DNA of 64,000 bases from Chitinophaga silvisoli (GCF_003412465.1 NZ_QTJV01000001.1:1178001-1242000), one strand, 5' to 3'. Shown: positions 18,509-28,117, counted from the first letter of the stretch. Numbers and translations: made by a program. The notes: generated by a model not told the origin, from the letters alone.

Positions 18509-19561
18509 ATGTTACTTAAGACATCAACCCTGATTGTTAGCCTTGCATTGGTGACAGTCTACGTAAACGCTCAGACCAATACTTTCCCTGCCAGCGGAAA
18601 TGCAGGTATTGGTACAATTTCTCCCGCTGCTAAACTGGAAATATCCGATAGTTCTTCCAGTTCAACATCCATTCTTCAATTTTCACAAAAAAGGGATGTA
18701 CTGGGTACGGTGGGTGCCCTGAAATTTAACGTGTCCGGTACGGAAGTAGGCAGGATAGAATCAGAGAGAATGGTGTCAGGCAACCGCCTGAGTGCCATGA
18801 AATTCTTTGTACGGACGGATAGTGGTACCGTTGAGGCAATGCGGCTTTCTCACACAGGGATGCTGGGTTTGGGTGTGAGCAGTCCATCTGCCAGATTCCA
18901 GGTAAACACGCCACAGGGTACAGTAATTGCGAAATTCACCCAAACGAATTTGGCAGAGAGTTTAGGATATTTGCAGATAGAAAATGGTACCCAGATTGGA
19001 GGCGCTTATATCCCGGCAATACATGGGAAAAGCTATGCTACGACGAGACCATATGGGTTGATGATGATCGGGGAGGCTGAGGATCTTACGCCAACGGCTG
19101 CTGATACGGTGGCTGGTGCGATTGTATTGGATGGCAGGTCTAAGAATAGTTCCAGGCTTAGCACCAACAATATTTTCATGGTAAATAGTTATGGGAATAA
19201 CCTGATGGCAGTAAAGGGGGATGGGAGTGTTGGGATAGGCACTGTCAATACAAAAGGATATAAGCTTGCGGTGAACGGTAGTATGATAGCGACGAAGATG
19301 ACGGTCAAAAATTTTGGTAGCTGGCCTGATTTTGTATTTGAGAAGGATTATGAGTTAGCTTCGCTGACTGAGGTGGAGCGTTTTGTGAAAGAGAACAAAC
19401 ATTTGCCGGGGATGCCAACGGCGGCAGAGGTGGCGGAGAAAGGTGTGGATGTGGGAGCGATCAATCAGAAATTGTTACAGAAAGTGGAGGAGCTGACTTT
19501 GTATATAATAGAGCAGCAGAAAATGATCCGGGAGCTGCAGGAAATGATGAAGAAAAATTAA
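18509..19561 (+). CDS. Secreted tail-fibre-like protein with C-terminal coiled coil
   Basis: 350 residues with a signal peptide (TLIVSLALVTVYVNAQ). The mature start has NAGIGTISPAAKLEI, and GLGVSSPSARFQV and GIGTVNTKGYKLAVNG recur, as in Bacteroidota proteins resembling phage tail fibres. Near the end YELASLTEVERFVKENKHLP and MPTAAEVAEKGVDVG are the standard stem of this family, followed by a short heptad helix (KLLQKVEELTLYIIEQQ). These are abundant exported proteins of unknown role, probably surface or matrix fibres. A hairpin terminator follows. Confidence 0.75.
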   Translation: MLLKTSTLIVSLALVTVYVNAQTNTFPASGNAGIGTISPAAKLEISDSSSSSTSILQFSQKRDVLGTVGALKFNVSGTEVGRIESERMVSGNRLSAMKFFVRTDSGTVEAMRLSHTGMLGLGVSSPSARFQVNTPQGTVIAKFTQTNLAESLGYLQIENGTQIGGAYIPAIHGKSYATTRPYGLMMIGEAEDLTPTAADTVAGAIVLDGRSKNSSRLSTNNIFMVNSYGNNLMAVKGDGSVGIGTVNTKGYKLAVNGSMIATKMTVKNFGSWPDFVFEKDYELASLTEVERFVKENKHLPGMPTAAEVAEKGVDVGAINQKLLQKVEELTLYIIEQQKMIRELQEMMKKN

Positions 19562-19565
19562 GGAT

Positions 19566-19591
19566 AAAGCGAAGGCCATGGCTTTCGCTTT
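19566..19591 (+). terminator. Rho-independent terminator
   Basis: AAAGCGAA and TTCGCTTT flank a GCCATGGC core, followed by GTTGTTTT, just after the stop at 19561. Confidence 0.7.
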
Positions 19592-19733
19592 GTTGTTTTA
19601 TAAGTAGCCGGGGAGTATAAAAAATACAAACTAGTTTGTATTGCTATTGGTATATAAATTCGGGAACTTTGTAGGCACTGATTCTTTTGAAGCCCCCATT
19701 TACTTACGATTATTTACCCCATAACGAATTACT

Positions 19734-19970
19734 ATGTTTCTAGCGATTTGTATTTGCCTGGCCATTAATTTATTCAGCACTATTTCTTTTTATAAGAAAA
19801 GAGAAAAGCTGCTGGAAATTGCAGATGCAGTGACTGAGCCAGAGGAGCAGGTCGCATTGCGGCGGTCGGCGAATAATCAAATCTGGCGGATCGTCCTGTT
19901 TGGAATTGCGACGCTGATATCTTTTTTTAGTTTATTGATGGTGTTATCTGTAAAATCCAGGGTACAATGA
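19734..19970 (+). CDS. Small two-helix membrane protein
   Basis: 78 residues with hydrophobic helices at about 1-18 and 52-73 and a charged loop between (KKREKLLEIADAVTEPEEQ). The stop overlaps the next start by four bases (ATGA), so it is translationally coupled to the 228-residue gene. No family recognised. Confidence 0.6.
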   Translation: MFLAICICLAINLFSTISFYKKREKLLEIADAVTEPEEQVALRRSANNQIWRIVLFGIATLISFFSLLMVLSVKSRVQ

Positions 19971-20653
19971 GCCCGGGATTTTATCTGCTTTATTCGGGTA
20001 TTACGCTCTTGATTGTAGTAGGAGCCCTGATGCGGAAGCGTTGTAATCGGGGGATGCTGCCCACGACTCATACGGATAGGGAAGGATATAAAAAGATTCT
20101 CTATTTAAGGTCTTTCTTATTTGATGGCAAGGGGATTCAGGCAGGGGGCCTGGATGTATTTCAACATTTAAATCTCTGGCCTGTAGAATTGGAGTTAGCC
20201 AATATTTTATTGCGTTTGAAGGCGCATCTGGTAACCATAGGAAAACCCCATGAGGAGATTCCTGAGATCGGGTTTGACCGCAGGTATTTTGATGATGACC
20301 AGTGGAAGCCTGCAGTATTGGATTACATGGAGCAAAGTGTATTGATCATTTACAGGCCGGATAGTTCTGATTCCTTGCTTTGGGAGCTGGAACAGATTTT
20401 AGAGAAAGGATATGCAGGGAAAACCCTGATATGGGCCGATATGGGTTATGGCACTGATTATACACTGAACAAGGTGCGGTATAATATATTTGCGAGGAAG
20501 GCAGTGGAGAAGTGTGGATTAAAACTACCGGAATATAACAGGTGGAAGACCTGGATTGCCCTGGATGAAAATGAGGCCTGGCATGGTTATACATTGATTT
20601 CTTCCACACCTGCATATAAGGCTACCGTACAGCAGTTAGCTACCGGTTCTTAA
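19967..20653 (+). CDS. Membrane-anchored Rossmann-like protein, unknown function
   Basis: 228 residues with an N-terminal transmembrane helix (FYLLYSGITLLIVVGALM). The cytosolic part has a recurrent bacterial pattern: ILYLRSFLFDG, HLVTIGKPHEEIPEIGFDRR, YFDDDQWKPAVLDYME, VLIIYRP and LLWELEQILEKG. This looks like a nucleotide- or TIR-like alpha/beta fold found fused to membrane helices, but I cannot name it. It overlaps the upstream gene by 4 bases and the convergent DNA repair gene by 14. Confidence 0.6.
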   Translation: MSPGFYLLYSGITLLIVVGALMRKRCNRGMLPTTHTDREGYKKILYLRSFLFDGKGIQAGGLDVFQHLNLWPVELELANILLRLKAHLVTIGKPHEEIPEIGFDRRYFDDDQWKPAVLDYMEQSVLIIYRPDSSDSLLWELEQILEKGYAGKTLIWADMGYGTDYTLNKVRYNIFARKAVEKCGLKLPEYNRWKTWIALDENEAWHGYTLISSTPAYKATVQQLATGS

Positions 20654-21320
20654 ATTTATGCGTTGGGCTGATGGATGTCAATTCCCTCAAAGCATCCGTT
20701 GCAATCCACCTGGCAGCTTTACTCTCCTGCAATAAAATACGTTCTGCACATTGTATGGCTAATGGATGCAGGGTGTGGTTGCGCTTACCTATCTGGCGTA
20801 ATGCCCAGTTAACAGCTTTCTTTACAAAGTTCCGATGATCCCATGCCTCCCGTTCTATGACCGGGAAGAATTGGGTAAATGTTTTATCTCCCGATTTTTT
20901 ATCATGCACAGCTAATGTAGCCATGAGCACAAAGCCGGCGCGTTTTACAAATTCTTCCTCATGCCTGCTGAACTCCATGGCTTTCTCTATAGCGAAAGGA
21001 GTGCGGTCAAACAGGTTGCCGCAGGTCTGGTCGCATACATCCCAGCTGCTAAAATCCTTTGTCCAGCTATCGATTAACTCAGGGGTAACCAGTTTGGGAT
21101 CGGCAATCAGGGATGCGAGGATCCTGGCCTCGTGTATTTGGGTATCCCATAAGCGGAGGGCCAGTTCATGGTTTTTTTTAATGAGTTTGGCGAGTTTCCT
21201 GACTTCGGGGATTTTAACGCCCAGGGCTTTTTCATTGTCAATTCCGAAACGCCGCATGCCTGCATGATGGGTAGGATCAGCAGCTTCTTTGAGCAGGTCT
21301 ATGATTTCGGAGGTGTCCAT
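20640..21320 (-). CDS. DNA alkylation repair protein (AlkD-like HEAT repeat)
   Basis: 226 residues, the usual size for the ALK family. Helical repeats with ALGVKIPEVRKLAKLIKK, HEARILASLIADPKLVT and the conserved FSSWDVCDQTCGNLFD carry the acidic residues used to contact alkylated bases, and FVKKAVNWALRQIGKRN closes the family signature. It would excise or recognise N3/N7-alkylpurines. It overlaps the plus-strand gene before it by 14 bases. Confidence 0.85.
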   Translation of the reverse strand: MDTSEIIDLLKEAADPTHHAGMRRFGIDNEKALGVKIPEVRKLAKLIKKNHELALRLWDTQIHEARILASLIADPKLVTPELIDSWTKDFSSWDVCDQTCGNLFDRTPFAIEKAMEFSRHEEEFVKRAGFVLMATLAVHDKKSGDKTFTQFFPVIEREAWDHRNFVKKAVNWALRQIGKRNHTLHPLAIQCAERILLQESKAARWIATDALRELTSISPTHKFKNR

Positions 21321-21466
21321 GTGATCAGGTTGAGCAGGATTTGCTGCTAAAAGTACTCAATTCTCTTTTTATATGCTCTTTCACTTTTTATTTCATCTCT
21401 GCATTCCAACCGCTTCCTGGCGGGCCTGCAGGGATGCTGGGAAGAGTACAGTCAATGGCTTAAAAA

Positions 21467-21498
21467 CCCCGCAGGCTTGCAAGCAAGGGACTGCGGGG
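21467..21498 (-). terminator. Rho-independent terminator of the YiaAB gene
   Basis: On the minus strand CCCCGCAG and its complement CTGCGGGG form an 8-base stem followed by TTTTT, 15 bases after the stop at 21513. Confidence 0.75.
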
Positions 21499-21512
21499 CT
21501 GTAACCGCTACG

Positions 21513-21980
21513 TTACAATTCTTTTGTCTCGGCCAGTTTTGCGTCGCGGGTATTCTTTTGAACGGCAATGGCGGCAAACATGCTCAGGCAGAATGCCATG
21601 GCATAAAAGCCTTTCTCACTCAGGGCCATATTTGCATTCCAGAGACCGATTGTGAGCAGTAACATGGCAGCAATGGTGGCAAACCAACTGATGCCGTAAT
21701 AAAGGTCTGTAACAGCGATTCCTTCAGCCCTGTCCCTGACGCTTTTTTGCACGGAGACGACAGAGAACATGCCGAATAAGAGGATGGTGAGATAGTAACC
21801 TTTTTCGTTTAGCTGCATGCTGGCATTCCATAATCCAATGCAATAGCTTACGCAGCCTATTAATAAGGCAAACCAGGAAGCTCCTATAAATGCCCCGGTA
21901 GGTTTGAAGGGATGCCTGGTGCTTTCACCACGTTTTATGTTAGATAAGTTTTCTTCAGTTCTGTTTTGTAGCGGTTCCAT
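21513..21980 (-). CDS. YiaA/YiaB family inner membrane protein
   Basis: 155 residues with two copies of the two-helix YiaAB domain: FIGASWFALLIGCVSYCIGL with KGYYLTILLFGMFSVVSVQK, and YYGISWFATIAAMLLLTIGL with KGFYAMAFCLSMFAAIAVQK. Each repeat keeps the LWNA motif. The family function is not established. A strong terminator follows, and the gene is divergent from 22110. Confidence 0.85.
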   Translation of the reverse strand: MEPLQNRTEENLSNIKRGESTRHPFKPTGAFIGASWFALLIGCVSYCIGLWNASMQLNEKGYYLTILLFGMFSVVSVQKSVRDRAEGIAVTDLYYGISWFATIAAMLLLTIGLWNANMALSEKGFYAMAFCLSMFAAIAVQKNTRDAKLAETKEL

Positions 21981-22084
21981 ATTCTTTTGTTTGTGTGATT
22001 AATATGAAACAAATGTCGGCCGGAAAAGAGATTCAAAAAAGGTAAAATGCCTAATTAACTGACGATATAATTTGACCGGTTTTG

Positions 22085-22092
22085 TACCTTTG
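22085..22092 (+). promoter_or_regulatory. Candidate -7 box for the 497-codon hypothetical gene
   Basis: TACCTTTG matches TAnnTTTG, 18 bases before the preferred start at 22110. A TTTG lies at 22071, closer than the usual spacing. Confidence 0.35.
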
Positions 22093-22109
22093 TGTTACAT
22101 TTTACTTGT

Positions 22110-23588
22110 ATGAAAGATGCGCTCCTGGACCTGGTTAACCTGCTTAATAATATTGAAAAACAACAATTTAGGCAATTTTTACAACGGAAGAACAAGCGGT
22201 CCGATGTGAAAAATATCGTATTATTTGATTTAATTGAAACTGACGATATAAAAGGGCTAAACAGGCTTTATGAATCCGAGGTAAATAAGGATGCCTATCA
22301 TGCTTTGCGTAAAAGATTGCAGGATAGTCTGTTGCTGTTCTTATCCCGGAAAACCTTTGAAAGCACGCATTCTGACACTTACGATGCGCTACGCCTGCTG
22401 GTGGTGAGCAGGTTTTTGTTAGAAAATGATGTGGTCAGGGTGGCATTTAAATGCCTGGATAAGGCAGAGCGACTGGCCGAAGAGTCGGAGCAGTTTAATT
22501 TGTTGAATGAGCTTTTGTTGTTAAAGTTACAATATTCGCATCTGCCGGGGGCTGAGGATCTCGAAGTATTGACAGGCCGATTCCTGCTAAACCAGGCGCA
22601 AATGCAGCGTGAAGCCAAGCTGAATATGGCGTATGCTTATTTGAGGCAGGAACTGCAGGCGATCCACCTGAAAGGGAAGATTGTAAATCTGAGCTCCCTG
22701 ATGATAAGGACCATCCGGAAATACAAGATTGCGGCTGATGAACTCATGACTTACAAGTCCATTTACCAGATCCTTTTCCTGGCGAATGAATATGCGGCCA
22801 TCCAGCAGAATTACGGATTAATAACGCGCTATATTAATCGTACGAACCGGTTTATACAGGAGCAGGGGCATAAGAAACAGGCTAACCTGTATTACCACAT
22901 CTCCATTTTATATTTGTTGGCTAACTTTCACCTGAGGCGGAAGGATTTTGCAAAGAGTACCGCATATCTTCAGGAAATGATGGAGTTGATGCTGACGGAT
23001 AGCCGGTATCATGCACTGTTTTATTTACGTCACCAGTTACTTGCTGCACTCAATTTGTTCTTTACGGGTTTTGCGGATGAGGCGATTTCGATGGTGCAGG
23101 AATCGCTGGGGAATGCGAAGCCAACGGCAAAGCCGGAGGATGTGGAGGATTTACGGATCTGCCTGACAATGTTTTTAGCGTTGTGTAATGATAAGCGATG
23201 TTTAAAGCAGCTGGCTTTGTTGACACGTACGGATGCCTGGTATGAAAAGAAGATGGGGATGTTGTGGACAATTCGAAAGAACCTGATGGAGATTTTGGTG
23301 CATGCGCAGTTTTCTAACATTGAGCTTGCTTTGTCCAGGTTAAGTAGTTTTAAACGGCGTTATAAGAAGTATCTGCAGCAGACTTCAGAGGAGCGGGTAT
23401 TACTATACCTGAAGTTGTTTGAAAAGTATTTGCAAAAGCCTGATGTGGTTTTTGAAATTGGGTACCAAAAGGCGGTTTGGGATATGGTGGATCATGATAT
23501 CTTTTCATTGAGTTTTATTGGATGGTTGATAGCGAAGTGGGAGAGGAAGACGGCGTATGCAATTGTGTTGGAGCTGATAGGGAAATAA
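22110..23588 (+). CDS. Helical repeat (TPR-like) hypothetical protein
   Basis: About 492 residues from ATG at 22110 (MKDALLDLVNLLNN); an in-frame ATG-like start at 22092 lies inside the candidate promoter box. Entirely alpha-helical, with spaced pairs such as LENDVVRVAFKCLDKAERLA and RKDFAKSTAYLQEMMELM typical of tetratricopeptide-like repeats. No signal peptide or catalytic motif. It resembles large helical proteins common in Chitinophagaceae; the role is unknown. An inverted repeat follows at 23593. Confidence 0.7.
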   Translation: MKDALLDLVNLLNNIEKQQFRQFLQRKNKRSDVKNIVLFDLIETDDIKGLNRLYESEVNKDAYHALRKRLQDSLLLFLSRKTFESTHSDTYDALRLLVVSRFLLENDVVRVAFKCLDKAERLAEESEQFNLLNELLLLKLQYSHLPGAEDLEVLTGRFLLNQAQMQREAKLNMAYAYLRQELQAIHLKGKIVNLSSLMIRTIRKYKIAADELMTYKSIYQILFLANEYAAIQQNYGLITRYINRTNRFIQEQGHKKQANLYYHISILYLLANFHLRRKDFAKSTAYLQEMMELMLTDSRYHALFYLRHQLLAALNLFFTGFADEAISMVQESLGNAKPTAKPEDVEDLRICLTMFLALCNDKRCLKQLALLTRTDAWYEKKMGMLWTIRKNLMEILVHAQFSNIELALSRLSSFKRRYKKYLQQTSEERVLLYLKLFEKYLQKPDVVFEIGYQKAVWDMVDHDIFSLSFIGWLIAKWERKTAYAIVLELIGK

Positions 23589-23592
23589 ATGA

Positions 23593-23692
23593 GGTTGTAT
23601 CAAAAGTAATTGGATGGCTTGGCATTCAATAAGGCACTCCTCTCCATCATTGATCCGGATTACATTCCCGGAAATTTACTTTTGATACAACC
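23593..23692. repeat. 100-base element bounded by a perfect 17-base inverted repeat
   Basis: GGTTGTATCAAAAGTAA at 23593-23609 is perfectly repeated in inverse at 23676-23692. The 66-base interior has no reading frame. It sits between convergent genes, so it could be a long terminator or a MITE-like mobile remnant; no target duplication is obvious. Confidence 0.6.
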
Positions 23693-23700
23693 CCATCATC

Positions 23701-24477
23701 TTAGACTTCACGCACGAATTCCTTGATCAGCGCAGCTACCTTTTCGGGAGCCTGCAGCATAGAGAGGTGTCCTGCACCAGGAATTACTACCATCCTGGCA
23801 TTTGCTATTCTGGCTACTACATCTTCCGCCAGTCTTGCGGGAGGATCTACTTTATCATTGCCTCCGGCAATCACCAATGTTGGTATCTTAATGCCAGATA
23901 ATCCGGCGGAAACATCTTCGTTCATTGCTTTGCCTGGCCACGCCGTAAGGGAAGCTGTATTGTGCTGTTGCATGTCTTCAACAACCACCCTCCTCAAATC
24001 AGGAGACAGATCTGGGGCTTCGAATACATGATCGATGGTAAATTGAATGTTATCAATACTGGTATATGCCTGCAGCATACCTTTCACCATTTCATCCGGC
24101 AATAGGGTGGGCACTGCTGGCGATGGCGCCACCAGGATGAGCTTTTTTAATGCTTCCGGTTTTTGGGCAGCAATGGCCTGGGCAATTTTCCCGCCCATGG
24201 AGTGGCCTGCTAAGATGTAATTGTCCAGTTGCAGTTCCTGGATAAGTAATAAGACATCCTCTGCCATAGATGAAATATCGTAGCCTGTTTGTGGCTTATC
24301 AGAGGCACCCCATCCACGGAGGTCGATCCGGATACAGTGGTAATCTGCTTTTAACAGGTGAGTGACTGGCTCCCATGTCCTGGAAGAACCTCCCCAAAAA
24401 TGTAAGAATATAATAGCGGGATTTCTTTCTCCATCCTGTCTTACAAATAATTTAACATCGTTGACCTGGTAATACAT
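23701..24477 (-). CDS. Alpha/beta hydrolase
   Basis: 258 residues of the classical fold. The nucleophile elbow is GHSMGG (Ser about 93), the acid is probably Asp in GGNDKVDPP and the base His in PGAGHLSML. The oxyanion region LHFWGGSSRTW and DLRGWGASDKP are typical of esterases and haloperoxidase-like hydrolases. The AraC gene lies upstream on the same strand, 84 bases away, and may control it. The substrate is unknown. Confidence 0.85.
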   Translation of the reverse strand: MYYQVNDVKLFVRQDGERNPAIIFLHFWGGSSRTWEPVTHLLKADYHCIRIDLRGWGASDKPQTGYDISSMAEDVLLLIQELQLDNYILAGHSMGGKIAQAIAAQKPEALKKLILVAPSPAVPTLLPDEMVKGMLQAYTSIDNIQFTIDHVFEAPDLSPDLRRVVVEDMQQHNTASLTAWPGKAMNEDVSAGLSGIKIPTLVIAGGNDKVDPPARLAEDVVARIANARMVVIPGAGHLSMLQAPEKVAALIKEFVREV

Positions 24478-24561
24478 ATTGATCTGTTTTTTTATTGACA
24501 GCTCAAAGGTCCTGATACTGGTATAGGTAGGAAAGGTATAAAATTCCCATTCGATGGTAAA

Positions 24562-25437
24562 TTATTGCCCTTTGCCCGGATAATGGTGTTTGCGGAAGTT
24601 GGCAGGTGTTTCACCGGTGTGTTTACGGAAGAACTTTGCAAAGTTAGTCGGATCCAGGAAGCCCAGGGTATATCCGATGTTTTTCCCGGCTTCTTTTTCA
24701 TAGATAAGTAAGCGTTTGGCTTCGAGCAGCACTCTTTCGTTTATTAATTGTTTGGGTGTTTTCCCGGAAAGTTTTTCTGTCGCATGGGCGAGGACTTTCC
24801 CGGATATATTAAGCTGGTTTGCGTAGAAGGTAACGGGTGCTTGTTTTCTGAAATGAGTTTCCAGGAGTGTTCTGAACTGATAAAAGATTTCCTGATGGGG
24901 GCTGGTACCATCTTCCGGTGGCAGGCCTGCATGTAATTCCCGTTCGGCCTGTAGCAAGAAATTGGAGAGGTGATTTTTCAGGAGCAGTGGCTGGTGTTTA
25001 TCACCAGGAGTGGTGCATTCCCGTTCAATCATATGCCAATACTCTTTTAATTGGGAAGAAGCTTTTAGAATGCAATGTTTACTGCTATCAAAGGTGGTAA
25101 ATAGCGGTGTCCTGAATAGGAATTGTGGATTTTCACCGAGGGATGCATCCGTAAAGAGTAATACTTTTGATTTGAAGGAGGTGGTCTGGTCAAAGAATTG
25201 TATACGGTCTTTTGCTACAAAAAGAAAGCTATCGGGAGAGATGGTTATGGGTACAAAATCGATCAAATGGGTGGGCATGCCATCAATCACCCATAATACG
25301 CAATAAAAAGAGGCGCGGTGAGGAGTGGTGAGGTGGAGGCTTTCTTCAATGTAGCGTTTATTAACCGGTATGATTTCAATACCGATGGGCAGTTTGTTGT
25401 CGAATTGGAGGCTTTTTATTTTCTTTGAAGCGGCCAT
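24562..25437 (-). CDS. AraC family transcriptional regulator
   Basis: 291 residues. The N-terminal 160 residues look like a cupin-type sensing domain (IDFVPITISPDSFLFVAKD), and the C-terminal 100 residues hold the two HTH motifs of AraC/XylS (LNISGKVLAHATEKLSG; NIGYTLGFLDPTNFAKFFRK; TGETPANFRK). It is upstream of the alpha/beta hydrolase on the same strand and divergent from the secreted protein gene at 25518. Confidence 0.85.
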   Translation of the reverse strand: MAASKKIKSLQFDNKLPIGIEIIPVNKRYIEESLHLTTPHRASFYCVLWVIDGMPTHLIDFVPITISPDSFLFVAKDRIQFFDQTTSFKSKVLLFTDASLGENPQFLFRTPLFTTFDSSKHCILKASSQLKEYWHMIERECTTPGDKHQPLLLKNHLSNFLLQAERELHAGLPPEDGTSPHQEIFYQFRTLLETHFRKQAPVTFYANQLNISGKVLAHATEKLSGKTPKQLINERVLLEAKRLLIYEKEAGKNIGYTLGFLDPTNFAKFFRKHTGETPANFRKHHYPGKGQ

Positions 25438-25517
25438 TTATGGGGAGCGTTCTGATTGGGGCAAATTTAAGTATTTTACAGAGGGAGGAGTACATTTCTT
25501 ATTTTAAATAACATTTT

Positions 25518-26222
25518 ATGAAACGGCTATACCTGATTCTATTTCTGTTTATTGCTTATTTCCATGTATTAGCGCAATCAAAGGATATTTTTAAAGTGCA
25601 GCAAACTGTTATAAAAGAAAACAATGGTGGGCGGTTTAAGAGCGCAAATCCAAATTTCTATGAAGATGAGGATTATGTAGTACAGAAAACGTGCATGGGG
25701 GAATTTGGAGGGATTGTTATTTTTAAGAACAAAAAAACGGGAATAGCATATTATTGCGGTGCGACCTGCCCTGTTATCGTGAACAAAATGAATGGCAAAT
25801 ATATTGTTAGTAATACCCTTTTACACCTGAGTGGATTTTCGGAAGTAATCCAGATTGATAATCCGGCAGCTTTGCAGGTTTTAAAACCAGGTAAACCAAC
25901 AATCGGGAAGGGGGGAAATATTGAGGCGGGCTCCACTAAAGGTCGTAAGCAGGTCCTGGATACTATGGGAGTATTAATATTGGTAAGTTTTCCATATGAA
26001 GGGGAATTATACCATATTACTACGGACTTTAAGAATACCTATATTTCAAAAATTGAAGGGAATAAGTTTGTTAATATTGGCCTGGTTGCTAATGAAAGTT
26101 TTTGGTCTTATAGGGCTGAAGTTATTCAGACAAAAGAGAATCATTACGTTATTTTCTTCGGAAATAATAAGGGCTACCTGGATATATTTGGTGATCAGAT
26201 TGGGGTAGTCAGGTATCAATAA
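25518..26222 (+). CDS. Secreted hypothetical protein
   Basis: 234 residues with a signal peptide (LYLILFLFIAYFHVLAQ). The mature part is beta-rich, with FGGIVIFKNKKTGIAYYCG and YRAEVIQTKENHYVIFFG; it may be a beta-propeller-like or lipocalin-like fold, but I do not recognise it. A single gene, AT-richer than the flanking genes. Confidence 0.6.
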   Translation: MKRLYLILFLFIAYFHVLAQSKDIFKVQQTVIKENNGGRFKSANPNFYEDEDYVVQKTCMGEFGGIVIFKNKKTGIAYYCGATCPVIVNKMNGKYIVSNTLLHLSGFSEVIQIDNPAALQVLKPGKPTIGKGGNIEAGSTKGRKQVLDTMGVLILVSFPYEGELYHITTDFKNTYISKIEGNKFVNIGLVANESFWSYRAEVIQTKENHYVIFFGNNKGYLDIFGDQIGVVRYQ

Positions 26223-26437
26223 TTTGCAGTGAACTAATAAAGGAAAACCTTATACTAAAAAGAAGGGTGTTGGACAGCTCCAAAAATAGTGTGATGAATG
26301 ATGAGAATCATTAATTGTCCATAAGATTGTGGAGAATGATGCTTGCCCGCACTGATATAAATCCCTGATGCGTTTTCTTTAATCTACTTATATTAAGCCC
26401 TGCTTAACTATCGCTTAATTATAAAACCCATACCCAA

Positions 26438-28117
26438 ATGAGATTACTGATATGCTTTTTATTTTGCTTAGGCAGTATAACAGCTAAGGGGCAGAATCTT
26501 TTACCTTTATTATGGAAGATTAGTTTTAGAGATACCACTGTTGGCAAACCGGATACAGCTGTAAACCTGCATGCGATGCAGGTGAATCTACTTGAATCGT
26601 GGGAGCGGCAGGGGTATTTTAGCAGACAGGGGACCTGTAAGTTATATACTGATTTTGAGGTGCCGGTGGAGTGGATGGATAGTGTTTTTTGTTTGCAGAT
26701 AGGCTTACAGTGTGATGTTAAAAGTGTGTACGTAAACGGTATATGGGTAGCCGGTAATTTAGCTAACCAGTTTTGGACTAACAGGCTTGCAGTACATAAG
26801 GTGAATCTTACAAAGCGGGAGTTGCTGCCTGGACGGCGGAACAGGATTACGATAATAGCGGATAAGCTGTCATATACCGGGGGGAAGAGTTACAATCGTT
26901 GTATACTAACGAAAGGTGATAGGGAACTGAGGGAAGAGCTGGTTATAATGCTTGATAAGAGTGATCATGTTTATACGGATAAATTGCCTGCGCTTTCTAT
27001 CCGCAGTGTGAGTGAAGGGAAAGTAGACATTTTTGTAATAAATGATTATCACGATACATTGTATAAAAAGCAATTGTTGTTAGAGCAGGGAGTGAAGCTT
27101 GTTAAACTTCCTGTAAGTAAACCGGGATTTTATAAATGTGTGCTTATTCAAAAGGGGAGTGGCTACAGTGGAGATGTTCAATGGTTTGCTGTAAAACCGG
27201 AGGCTATAAGGGCGGCTACCAGGGAGCCGGTAGGATTTAAAGAATATTGGCGGCATTCATTAGGGGAGTTGAACGGTGTTGTCCCTGATTTTAGCATAGT
27301 GAAGAATGATAGCCTGAGTAGCGGGCAGCGGGATGCTTATATAATCAGTTTTAGGTCTGTAGGGAATGTGGTCATCAGGGGATATTATTTTGTGCCGTCA
27401 AAACCAGGCAGGTATCCGGCTATTCTTCACTTGCCGGGTTATGGATATGGATTTGAAAACCTGCAGGGGTTTATGGATAGTAAGGAGGATGTGGCTGAAC
27501 TAGCGTTATGTGTGCGGGGGCATGGAATAAGTGCGGATGTGTTTAATCCGGGTTTCGATATTCCTGGGATATGGGGCTATAAGTTATATGATAAGGAGGA
27601 AATAGCGTATCGTTCCATTTACCTGGATTGTGTGAGGGCTGTACAGTTTTTGTGTCATCGGCCGGAGATAGATTCGAACCGGATCGGGGTGATGGGAGGT
27701 AGTCAGGGTGGGGGACTGACGCTGGCTACGGCGGGCTTGCTACCTGAAAAGCTGAAGGCGTGTGCTTATTTTGATCCTTTTCCCTGTGATATCCGTGATC
27801 AGATCAGGGTGAGGAAGATATGTGTGGAGGAGTTGCAGGCTTATCTGAAGTATTATAATCATCCTTGTTCATTTGAGAAAGCGTTGGAGGTGCAGGACTT
27901 AATTGATGTGAAGAATTTTGCCGGGTTGATCAGGGCGAAGACGTTTTATGCGACCGGGTTGATGGATGATGATTGTCCTTCGAGGGTGGGGTTTGGTGCT
28001 TATAATGAGATGAAGACAGAGAAGGAGTACAGGGTCTATCCTGGGGATAGTCATTTGGCGGAGTCGGGGATATATGGGGAACTGAGAAGGTTTTTGAAGA
28101 GGGAGTTGGGATTTTGA
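26438..28117 (+). CDS. Secreted AXE1-like acetyl esterase / alpha-beta hydrolase
   Basis: 559 residues with a signal peptide (LLICFLFCLGSITAKGQ). Residues about 30-240 look like a beta-sandwich (LQIGLQCDVKSVYVNGIWV), followed by an acetylxylan-esterase-like hydrolase: FKEYWRHSLGELNG, PAILHLPGYGYGFENLQG, the nucleophile GGSQGGG, ATGLMDDDCPSRVGFGAYNEM-type acid loop and YPGDSHLAES with the base His. Usual AXE1 proteins are about 320 residues, so this is the family plus an N-terminal domain. It probably removes acetyl groups from plant polysaccharides. Stand-alone gene. Confidence 0.75.
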   Translation: MRLLICFLFCLGSITAKGQNLLPLLWKISFRDTTVGKPDTAVNLHAMQVNLLESWERQGYFSRQGTCKLYTDFEVPVEWMDSVFCLQIGLQCDVKSVYVNGIWVAGNLANQFWTNRLAVHKVNLTKRELLPGRRNRITIIADKLSYTGGKSYNRCILTKGDRELREELVIMLDKSDHVYTDKLPALSIRSVSEGKVDIFVINDYHDTLYKKQLLLEQGVKLVKLPVSKPGFYKCVLIQKGSGYSGDVQWFAVKPEAIRAATREPVGFKEYWRHSLGELNGVVPDFSIVKNDSLSSGQRDAYIISFRSVGNVVIRGYYFVPSKPGRYPAILHLPGYGYGFENLQGFMDSKEDVAELALCVRGHGISADVFNPGFDIPGIWGYKLYDKEEIAYRSIYLDCVRAVQFLCHRPEIDSNRIGVMGGSQGGGLTLATAGLLPEKLKACAYFDPFPCDIRDQIRVRKICVEELQAYLKYYNHPCSFEKALEVQDLIDVKNFAGLIRAKTFYATGLMDDDCPSRVGFGAYNEMKTEKEYRVYPGDSHLAESGIYGELRRFLKRELGF

